A DNA stretch of 64,000 nt from Leptidea sinapis (Eukaryota > Arthropoda > Insecta > Lepidoptera > Pieridae), in the NCBI RefSeq assembly GCF_905404315.1, contig NC_066272.1, positions 9,424,001 through 9,488,000 on the forward strand, in the 5' to 3' direction. Positions 50,001-62,000 of the stretch are shown piece after piece. Under the pieces are notes generated by a model. The model ran no database searches. It saw only the letters and a list, made by a program, of their open reading frames with translations, and was not told the origin of the DNA. Made by a program: the position numbers and the translations under genes. How positions within the stretch are numbered: the stretch's first letter is position 1; each line of letters opens with the position of its first letter.

Positions 50001-53000
50001 ATTGACATCTGCAACAACAGGTTTAAAGAAGGCAACAGGCTCTTTTCTTGAAGGTCCCTAAGTCGTATCGGTTCAAGAAACCCGCAGCCGGTAATTGATT
50101 CCACAAAGTGGTGTATGTCTTATAGTTTCAGACTTGTCCGTATTGACCGATATACATGGGCCAGCCTATATATGAACGTTTATTTGACGGTCTCACAGTG
50201 AAACAACAAAGTAATATGTATGTGTTTACCTTAAGTCTACCATCCCTCCTGGCAGCTCCGCCACTATTGATCTTCGATATGAACACCCCCTCATCATTCA
50301 GATCGTTGGGGTTCCCACGTTGACCGTTCAGACCACCCTTGATGTGCATCCCCAACTTCTCACCCTCTTGTTTTATTATCGTCAAGTCCTGAAGGATCAT
50401 TAATAATTATTAGCTATTATATACAACTCATAAACGATTTCTCTATATGAAGCGTTTAAGATTGAAATGGTATTTAACAATATTGATATTATGTAGAAGT
50501 CCAACAAATAAATATTGAATTATAAGTGTGGTTTCTGTATCATAATCTATCACCGCTTTGCGATATTAATAATTAAATTTTTTCACATGATTTGTGCGTA
50601 TTAAAATAAATTGGCTTATTAGCTTACTATTAATTTTTTATTACCTATTACCGGCCGTTTTCAATAGCGTATCTCTAGTTACGGATACATTGCTGTCACC
50701 GTTTAATTACAAGATCTTATCTATCCACAGTTATGTCCAATATAGTTATAGTCCAATGCTTAAGATCTATAGCTTATTGAAATGTTAGTAAGCGTAAAAG
50801 GATAGATTTGTTTACCTCAAGTTAGTTAAACTAAGGATAGATTATTGTAAACGGCCGTAAGTTAATTCATATTTTATTGACTTATTCTTGTGTTTCGAAC
50901 ACACACATTATAGATTATATCAATATGTATTTGCTAGACAGTAAAAATAATATAAATTACAACGAAGAAATAAAATAAAAATATCAGTTCGCATATTGAT
51001 CTAAGTATAATATTTATGTACAGTTTTATAGAGGACATTGAACAAAACAAATGACGCTACACACAGCATGCCACATTTCATGCACGTTACATCACTTTAC
51101 ATTATATTAAAAGTATAGTAGGTTGGACAATCAAGAGAAATTAAAGATTACAACAAGTTTCCTCTCTCGCTATATTTATGGAAAGACACCAAGTAAAACC
51201 GAAGAGAGAGAGAAAGCTGCAGTCATATTTAAGGCTATCCGAAGCAGGATACACGATTATGGAGTTGTAGGCAGTGAAGGACTGCTTGGTGGAAAGTATT
51301 ATTTTTTTATGAAAATAAGAGATGAGACGAACAGGACGTTCAGCTGATGGTAATTGCTACGCCCTGCCCATTACAATGCAGTGCCGCACAGGATTATTGA
51401 AAAAACCCACAAATTCTGAGCGGCACTACAACTACCCTCGTCACCTTGAGACATAAGTTGTCAAGTCTTATTGTCCAGTAATTATTATTAGCTAAGGCGC
51501 CCTTCAGACCGAAACACAGTAATGCTTACACATTACTGCTTCACGGCAGAAATAAAAACCATAATCTAGCCGGCATACGGTGCAAAGCTGCCTCCCATTG
51601 GCAAAAGAATATAAAATATCAATTAATTAATAATGATTAATTAATTTAAGCAGAGCGATAGTAAAGAGGGAAAACAGCTATAAATTTCAAAGCAGTGCCT
51701 GGATATCGTCTAGTTAGGTGTGACACTAACGCAACATTCAACGGTCGAATTCTGAAACGCCTCTCACACCGTTGAGACTTCAATGGCGCATTTTTCAGTA
51801 AACGCCCACTACTCTCCTAGCGAGAATGCATCTAACATTATATATAGCTCACAAAAGCATTTCCAAGACGATAGCTCAGCACACCAATTTATCGGGAGAG
51901 GGGGGGGGGGGGGGTATATTTTGACATAAAACGGTTTGATAAAAACACACAATATATTATTGTCTTCGGGTGATTTCCACTTACAATTGTGTCAACAAGC
52001 TCAACTTGAATGAGACCCTGTTATGTGTCGCAACGCCGGTTGTACGCACGTGTGGAACAAAATTTTATAACATTTTATAACAATCCAATAAATACACGTC
52101 GTTATACAAGTACGCAGCATTAAGAGCAACGTGAAGCACGTGCTTATTGAAGCGATGCATCTGAAATCGCCAAATCTACCAAGCATCCAATCAATAATGA
52201 GTTCTACTCGATTGTAATAGCGTTCCATTTACGGTACACTTGCTGTCATGCAAACATGGACCGTTTAAGTTATGTGGCAATGTTGGTACGAATAAACGTC
52301 AGTCATTTAATACTGTGTAATAAAAGCAAGTGTTAATGAATAGAACAGACAGTAAGCACTCAATCACTCAACTCAAAAGATCGAACGTAAACTTACTGAT
52401 GACACAGGATCGCCAATTGCGAAATATAAATACAATAAGTACTTTAAAATATATAATAACTGACAAAGTAACATAATACATAAGGAACCTATTCATTTCA
52501 ATTTAAATACGTATATGCTTTGATATAATATACTACTCCAATGAAAATTACATGCAATCTTAGATCGTCCATTTGCAATAAATATTATGGCAATACAGAC
52601 GATTAATATATAATTTAATATATCGCAGAACCTGATAAATTTATCAGAATTTTTATAAATGAACCTAAATTACTCTGTAGCTCATTCTAACATGAAACTC
52701 ATAGAAGCAATTTACTTTTTTTACTTATTTATTTTATTTTATGAATATAAGGAACGAGACGAGCAGGACGTTCAGCTGACGGTAATTGATACGCCGAATG
52801 CAGTGCCGCTCAGGATTCTTGAAAAACCCAAAAATTCTGAGCGACACTACAGTTGCGCTCGTCACTTTGAGATATAAGATGTTAAGTCTCATTTTCCCAG
52901 TAATTTCACTAGCTACGGCGCCCTTCAGACCGAAACAAAGTAATGCTTACACATTACTGCTTCACGGCAGAAATAGGCGCTGTAGTGGTTTACATAATCT

Positions 53001-56000
53001 AGCCGGCTTCCTGTGCAAAGGAGCCTCCCACTGGTAAAAACCTGGTGATTGACCTGTTACCCTTGAAAGCCACATTGATTTCCAAGGAACTCTTTTGTAC
53101 GGCCATCACAACTGTGGAATGAACACATTTTACCGGACGATACGACATGAATGCCTCCAGAAGCTCGTATTACACATGGGTACTCGTTTATATGGATACC
53201 ATGAACGGCGAAGAGTGTAGCATGCGCGGGGTTCAAATATAGCTGACAGTTAGCCGCTGTTTATCTGCCAGTGTAACGCTAGCACGTTCTTTGAATCGAT
53301 ACTATTTTAATAATCAGAAAGGCTTCACTGCGTCGATTAATTTATGCCTTATTTTATAATCTGAGTACTGAATCCTAACTTACACGCACAGCAAGTACAA
53401 TCCACAAGTCCACGCTTAAGCATTGCATTCAAGCATTCTAGCCCATCCTTCTTTTAAAGCATACACACTTTGTACTGTGTTTGACCGTAGTGCGAATAAT
53501 ATTACGGCCATTAATTAAATAACATGATTGCTCTCTAGTCCGTAGTAGTCTATACAGTCCGCTGTTTTAACCTGAACATGCCTTGGACCATTTGTTTTTT
53601 TTTTTAATAACAATAAGGGACGAGACGAGCAGGACATTCAGCTGATGATAATTGATGCGCCCTGCCCATTACAATGCAGTGCCGCTCAGGATTCTCGGAA
53701 AACCCAAAAATTTTGAGTGGCACTACAATTGCGCTCGTCACCTTGAGACATAAGATGTTAAGTCTCATTTGCCCAGTAATTTACTAGCTACGGCGCCCTT
53801 CAGACCGAAATACAGTAATGCTTACACATTACTGCTTGACGGTAGAAATAGGCGCCGTTGTGGTACCCATAATTTAGCCGGCATCCTGTGCAAAGGAGCC
53901 TCCCACTGATAAAATTGGTTGGTCGTTTGTATTTGTTGTGAGCGCACCTGGAAGCCAGGCGGCAGCGGGTCGTGGCGCACGGTGAGTGTCAGCGTGGTCC
54001 CCGGCTGCAGCAGCAGCTGCACGGCGTCCCGGTGGGAGGCTCCTGTGAGCTCCGCGCCGTTCACTCTGACGAGGCGGTCGCCCATCCGAAGCTTGCCAGA
54101 GCGCGCGGCCACACCACCCGCGACTACCTATCATTCATCAAAAAAAATTTTCATTAAACACCAATAAAGCAGACACCGGCCGTTTTATTAATAAACACAA
54201 TGAAAAGTTACTCAAACTTTAAAATTACTTCTCCCTGTCATGTAATTCTGTAGTGACAAAGGTAAGATAAAAACAAAACGTTTTAAACTTGGTATAACTT
54301 AACTTTGCGTTTTTTAATAAGACAGTAAAAGTTTAAAATTAAAAATAACTTTACTTCACATTTATTAATAACACAGAAAAAGTTTTAAATTTGGAAAAAC
54401 TTTACTGCACATTTCTAAATATCACAGAAAAAGTTTAAATTTGGAATAACTTTACTTCGCGTTTACTAATAACACAGAAATAAAATTAAATTTGGATTAA
54501 CTTTACTTCGCGTTTATTATTAACTCAGAAAGAACATAAAGATTTTAAAGATGATAGGGAGTAGTACAGATGATTTGGATAATACCTAACACAGTACTTA
54601 GAAACAATTGCTGCACGCTAAAAAGATTCAATACATTGGAAATAAGTTAAGCACACTACGATCTACTCGCGTTTACATATTGGATACCGGTAAAAAAACA
54701 GCAGGCAACATATTTTTTTGATTTCGATAATTCTTTTTTTATTGGAAATGATTCAAATGTTGTGAGCCTTCTTGAGTGTAAATTCCGCTAATTCGATCTA
54801 GCATGAGACTTAGTCTCGTGCCAGAATTTGGCGAGTCAACATCTCCTGAGGATACCTCGTGTAGCGGCATAACACATGTCAAATTGATTGAAGACGAATC
54901 ATAGCGCAATTTACACTCAAGAAGGCTCACAACATTTGAATATGGATTTCCGCAAATAACGCCTTCTTCATTAAATTATTTTGGGAAGGATACTCTTTAA
55001 TTCTTACGAGAAAATTTACGCAACTCGGCCGAATCTTTTTTATGTTATCCGTATATTTGAGTCACCTACCGTAACGTCGTTGTGGTCAAGTAATTGTCGT
55101 AGTCGAAAATTATGATCCTTTAACAACTTACAGTAAAGGTGCTATCTGAATCTGTGGCAAAATTTCTAACTGTCTGTGACCAAATTGCAATGCCCTTACT
55201 GTACTTACAATTGTAACTAGAATTGAATTAATTAATTACTTTTAATTAAATTGTATAAAAATAGGCAATTTTTTTTTACTTTTAAGGTATAATTATAATA
55301 TTTATTGTTTTGGAATAGTTTTTTTGAAGTCGGTTGTTTTTTTGTTATTATTATAACAAATCGAGTTGTTTACTATAAGAGGCTCCCGGTTCCAACTGAC
55401 GCATGGATCCTCGTGAAAAGACTCGGCACACGACACCGCCATGATTTAGTTTGATCAAGGTTTAGAGTGCCCAGAACGCGTCGGGTTAATGTTGTAATAT
55501 TTGCCACATATATTAATTTTTTAATAACGCAGAAATAACCACTTGTACTTACGTGGGAGATGAAAATCCCAGGTTCCTTGCCTCCGAACGGTACACAAGA
55601 ATGGTCCGTCCCACCAATTATACTGAAACCCAGCGATCCACCTTCCTTCAACAGCGTCACATCCTGTAACAATTGAGAGTTACACACATCAAGCACCAAT
55701 AAAAAGGGAAATTTATAAGCAACAAAGCAATTTCATAAAAAATACAACATGTGTAAATATGGTTTGAGTTCAACTGCTTTTGAAAGCTATTTGGAGATCG
55801 CAAGTCTAAGAAAATATTATACAGTATGACTGGGTAGTGTAGGCACGTATAACAAAAATAGGTGAAAAAATTATGATGAAATTGGACATATACATAAAAT
55901 AATATTATGCATAAGGTTCATTATTAATTGAATACACATATTATTTATACATTTTGAATTACTAACCAGTCATTCTGTACATAAAAGAAACTTGCGTGGA

Positions 56001-59000
56001 AATAAGCTCTTTTTCCACGAAGTCACTTCTGAAAAACTATAATGACAACTCTACAACAGTACTGCTGCGAACGAAAATATGACTATTCAGTTGCTATGTA
56101 TGTTAAGAAATACCTTAATAATAGACTTAATAAAAAAATCATATTTGTAAGAAAAAAATTAATACGTGCAAAAAATATATTTTCATGTAGCTTAAAAATG
56201 TCATTCAATAAAGTTGTTGTGCAGTTTTCAATATTAAATACAATTATCTTACGGTAAAAGGAGTACACACGCATACAGTAATGAAATATAATATAGAACG
56301 CGGTGAGCTAATTGCGATATCTTACTTCTATGATGAGCGGCGCCTCGAGATGGTTATCGGTGATCCTGGTTACTGTCGTCTCGGTGAATGTCGACTTTGT
56401 GATGGTCTCGGTGACGCGGCCGAGGGTCGAAGGTGCTGGCGGTAACATGACCCCGGCGTTAGGCCTCTCCACGGTGATTCGGACCCCTCGCTCTGGGGGT
56501 TCGGTTGCCTCGCGGGGTCCGCCCAAGAAGTGCGCCGGTATCATCGCTTGGAATTCCTCGTTTGTGATCGGGCGAGAGGGCTGCGTTGTCAATACGTTCA
56601 CATCGTGTCAGTTACCATGCAACAACAGCTCTTATCACGCCTACATAAGAGGCACAAGCCTCCTCTCATGCATTTTTATGACGATAAATAAGATCAATCG
56701 AAAGTAACAATTTTTAATTATTTAATCAGTATTCAAATTATTATTTTGGTACAGTTCGAACAATCTAATAGGGTCTTAGGGGGTACAAGTAAGGCTTATC
56801 TATATATATACAAACCCTTTCTACGAATAATGTAGGGCAAGAGGTAGTGGAATGTTTTGGCAGAGAAGAAAGATTTCGAATTGCAAGAATTAAAAATTAA
56901 TAAATTAAATTAAACAATAATTTAATAATTTTTATTCTTCTTTGAAACAATGTCAAACGAGTGACAGATATATGCCAAAAGACACATTAGGTACCACACA
57001 GTTAGAGTTTTTCTCTGCTATCTATTATACTTCAAACATTATAATATGGATTATGATAATTATAATTATGATGACAGGTATGGACGCATCGGCGATCGTA
57101 TCTCTTAATTTAATTTATGAAGTGTTTAAACAATCGTTTGTTATACTTATTTTTAATAAATAGATTCTTGGGTTATGTACTCCTGAGCACTCACCATAAT
57201 AATATGGCCATGGTGTCAACCTTAAATTTTATTTAAATAACAATTAGATATTTTAAACGGTTACTAAAAAAAATATTAGATATAGAATATTAAAACGTAA
57301 AAAAAAAGCTAACATGAATTTGACCAAGTCGTTTAGAATAATTATTCTATTTTATATTAAGTTTGTGTATGGTTAATAGGTATCAACCTAAAGAATCTCT
57401 AGATTCCACTTTCATGTAAGTCTCGATCCAGATGTAACGAACGCCGGTGACAGAAACCTAAGAAATTAAGAGAAATTGTGTGTGTCGAGGTGAGTGAAGG
57501 AGATGGAATACCTTTCGCTGGCTTTTGTTTACTGTAGGTATTTGGAAAAGGCCTAAAATATATCATATTTCAATAAATTTTACTATAAATAAGGGGGCTT
57601 AGTGAATTGTTTTTCAGCATAATACCACTTATATCTCAAACAGCACTTTAACAATCCACTTTATATACGTTCCCATCTCGTACACTCAGGCAAATAAGGT
57701 GAGAAAGAGACGTCAGAGACAATATCCAAATAAAATCATTAAAGTTTATATAGCCCAGCTTACAGGACACCGAAAGGAGAGCCTTGAGGCTTCACAAGGT
57801 TTATAACTTATATACAACCGTATAACTTCAAGGATAGAAAAGTGTATGAACAAATTATGATCTTGTCATGTCTAAGTAAGTCATCAAGAAATGGTAAAGC
57901 CATTTCCAAAATAGCTAAAATAATTTTTAAACAAAACATAGCAATGGAATATTCATTACAGTCCTGTTACACACATCACACGTAAAATATAACTCTCTAA
58001 TAAATCTGATTAACTATGTGGTCAAATTAATGATTTAATTTTAAGTCACATCCTAAATTATTAAACTATTTGCTTTTAAGTAAGTCTTTTTCTTTAACTA
58101 AAATGATTATATTTAGAGACGTTGAGTTTGAGGATAATGACTTTATTTGAAGGCACTCCATGATAAGTGTTTAGGTTAGGTCTTTGGTGGGTATTGCAAC
58201 AGAATCATCAGCACAATCTTCAATCACTGAGACTAATAATTTAGGCTTTTTTCTATTCAGCAGCGTGCTTATGCGTAGGAAACCTGAGCTGAAATAAGCA
58301 AGTTCTTGGACAGACTTAGTTCATCCTGCAAATAAATTCGTTATCTAACACTGTCTCTTATCTACTGTGAAGTAATTCCGCAAATAAGCATCTTTGTGCT
58401 GCAGAAGAGGGCTGTTGGTCAAATACGGGCCCCCCATCTGGTAAATCCGTGGAATCTCTCTCAATACTCATATTGTCATCTACAAACAATATGGTGCACC
58501 TCTGCACAATAGCTCGCTCGCTCACACACACACACACACACACTTACGCCTTGTTCCGGTGAGGGTATGTAGAGAATGCCACTTGCTTCTATCATTCATT
58601 ACTCTTATCATACATTCTCAAAACGTCTTCAATTTGGTCGAAGGAATTTCTAGGAGGTCTCCCGCGACTGACTTGCCCGCATCTTTGATAAGTCATTATT
58701 TCTTCACTCATTCGCTCCACGTGTCCAAACCATTTCAGCATCCTTTCCTATTCCTTGTCACAACATCCTCTTTCTTACCGCACTTAGAATTCTATCAATC
58801 AGTCTCACCTGCGTTATTTCTGCTTCTTCTGCCATACCCACCTCTCACTTCCGTATATTAACGTGGCGACAAGCACTCCATTATGAACCGCCATTCGCAC
58901 CTCCTTTGGTACAGTCTGACCGTTCATAAAGGTTCATAAAACGCTCCATTCACACAGTTTCCCGCATTATCCTTTCAATATCTCCAATTACACAATAGCA

Positions 59001-62000
59001 CAGCAACTAATCGGTTTTACATCAACTAGTTCCTTGCCATTGGTGTTTATAAATGGCCAACTCGCTCACCTGATGTGAAATCGATGGATTTTTAATATGG
59101 GGACACGGAAGAACGGAGTTTATAAAATATAGGAACAACACCATGCAAGAGGTAAAAGACGCAGTCCTGTAGCATTTAAACAACATACCAACCACCAAAC
59201 AAATACGTCTAAAGCTTTTAAAGGTGTTATTAGACGTGTTCCGAATTCGTAATTGCATTCAGATAGCGGGAGGTCATTTAGTTTTTAAATTTAATTTTCA
59301 CTTTTTTTTTTCGATTCTTTTAAACTCGGCTCATGCTCTTGAGCATAAGAAGAGGTCTTATTAAATATCAAAACTTCAAATAAAATTCAATATTTTGTTT
59401 CAACTGTGATTCATTTAATTTTCATCTTTTTTTTTTGGATTTTTTTAAACTCTGAAGAGCATGGAGGTCTTATTGAATATGAAAAGTGCAAATAAAATTC
59501 AATATTTCGATTGGAGTGTGACTAATTTAATTTTCAATATTTCGATCCGACTGTGATTCATTTAATTTCCTCTTGTACTTGAGGTCTTCGTTAACCAATA
59601 AGTAGCTTCGCAATTAACAATTAATTAAATTAATCCTCGGTATTAACTGGCCCATCAAAATTTCCAAAGATGATCTTTGTGAACGCTGTCATCATGTTAC
59701 GATAGAATCACATTCCGAAGGGATTCCCACCATATACCTTGCTCGAAGTAAATCCATCGAACAGCATTATATTAAAAATATTGCTTAGTATATAAAATTA
59801 ATTGTAGTGGGGCCATGTGTTGCCTTTGGTAAGGCAGTACACGGGTGACCGTTGATCGGGGCCGGTCCTAGTTACCATTAACCATTACAGGACCGGCCCG
59901 AGTAACCATATTAACCATTATCATTTATTACCAATGCATAGTAGATATGCAGTACGCGAGTAACCATTGATCGGACCGGTCCTAGTTACCATTAACCATT
60001 TATCTATAACCATTACAGGACTGGTCCGAGTAAAAATTTTAACCAATAATTAATAGTAGAAATCCGCGTACTCACAAATAGAACCATTAATTATAGTTAT
60101 TTACCAAGTGTATTAATTTAGTATCTTAAGTAAATAAATACTTTTACCGTAAAACCAATATAGATATCTACCCCTTAGTGCACCCCTTTTAATACCTACT
60201 GAAACGAGACTAGGCATAAGACTGGGAACTGCAAGGACAACGAAATCTGCGACGAACCGTCATTGAGGAAGCGAAAGCCATTGGATATATATAGTTTGGA
60301 AATCAAGGGAGATGTTTAGGATTGATCAGGATTGAAATGCTATGGAAATACCCTTTCAAATTCAAATATTTTTATTCAAAATAGGATGTGACATCACTTA
60401 TTCAAAGTCAAAAACTACCACCCATTCTAAAATGAATGCCTCAGACCTGAGAAGAATGGGCGCAACAAACCCAGCGGGTTTTTTTTTCATCGAATAAATA
60501 TGTTTACAAAGTAATATTGTACAATTAAACTTATTGTTTAATAGCCTGAGGGCGGTCACTCCATTCCCAATCTGTATTATCTGCCTATGAACATACATTA
60601 CATTATCAAGAATATATTGAGAAGCAACAGTCAAGATGTTAATTTCTTTGAATTTTGTTCTCAATGATCCCTTAGGATCTAGGTTATAAATAGCGCGAAT
60701 AGCCCTCTTCTGCAGCACAAATATTGTATTAATATCGGCAGCGTTGCCCCATAGCAATATACATATGGGGGGGGGTTACAGGAACTGACGTCAAGTAAAT
60801 CAGTGACGGTTATTTTTGTGGCCGTCTATTTAATGTTCAATCTCAGTATAATGATTGGAAACCGCCGTCGGCTTTAGCGATAGGATAAGCTAGTTCGGAC
60901 ATTTGTTGTGTGCGCCTCGCATAAAGTAATAACCCACTTTTGTTTGAATGTTAAATTATTCAGCCTTACTTATACCCTCACTTGACTTATAACATAAAAG
61001 TGAAAATAAAACAACACAAATAAAATTTGAAAACAAAATTTATGAAAGACGCGGGAATCGAACCCGCGACCTCCCGCGTTCCGTGCGAGCGCTCTTCCAC
61101 TGAGCTAACCGTTCGAGTGACGATACGAGCATAAATCTTGATATCTTGTTCAACTCTCAGGTTGTGACTTCATCTACAGGAACTACTTTACAGTTGATAA
61201 TCTGCTCAACCCCAATATTTGCATATTTGGAAATTGACTTGACATGAATTGATTCACTCTTTCAAATGTAAACAATTTGTTTTTTACATTCATGTTTTCA
61301 AAACTAATTTGTTTAATTAATCCCGTGAGGGTTATCACTTTAAAAAAAAATATGTTTTCAAATTTAACTTGTACACTCCCAGAAGTAATTAAAAAAATTG
61401 TCTTGAAATTATCACTTTTTATTACTTTTTCATATTTATTCAACAGTGTACTTGTACGACTAAGATCCAATTTATTACTTTATAATTCTCATACCAAATA
61501 TATAATTTCTGCATTCCATGCATTCATTCATTCAAAAAAATCTACATAAAAGAACAAAATAGTGCATTTTTAATTTTTTACTTTACCGTGTAATATAACA
61601 CTAACAGTTATCGTTTATTCCACAATGAACAAATGAGAGATGATTAATGAACGTTATTTCGTCAAAACATTCGAGATTGTCATACGCAAGCGAACATACA
61701 GAGCGTAATAGCGTATATAAATAGATGAGAAACGTGTCGATAGCCAACGACAGACCTCCGTTAGATATAGCACAGCTTACAATCACGAAATATGAGCTCT
61801 TTACTTCGTGACGCACCAGTGCTGACATCTACAGAAATCGTCGCGGTACCGGCTACGTGTGTGTTACAATGTATATTACATAGTGTAATGCCGCGTACAG
61901 ACTAAGCGAGGCTGTGAATGTGCGTGAATTTACACTGACCTGTATAAATACCACTGGACAGGCCGTTCCATATGTTTGACAGCAAATTTTTTGTGCCTAT

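Noticed and set aside
51123..51347. 74-codon plus-strand frame
   Set aside because: Runs into DR290 copy 9 and has no recognisable domain or neighbours.
58358..58543. Possible extra scrib exon (frame with DDNMSIERDSTDLPDGG)
   Set aside because: The frame after the only good acceptor hits a stop, phase 0 cannot be met, and the sequence joins a LINE remnant.
61044..61114. Functional tRNA gene
   Set aside because: Cloverleaf is recognisable but C33 replaces U33, the acceptor stem mispairs and an A/T-rich tail follows, as in a SINE head.
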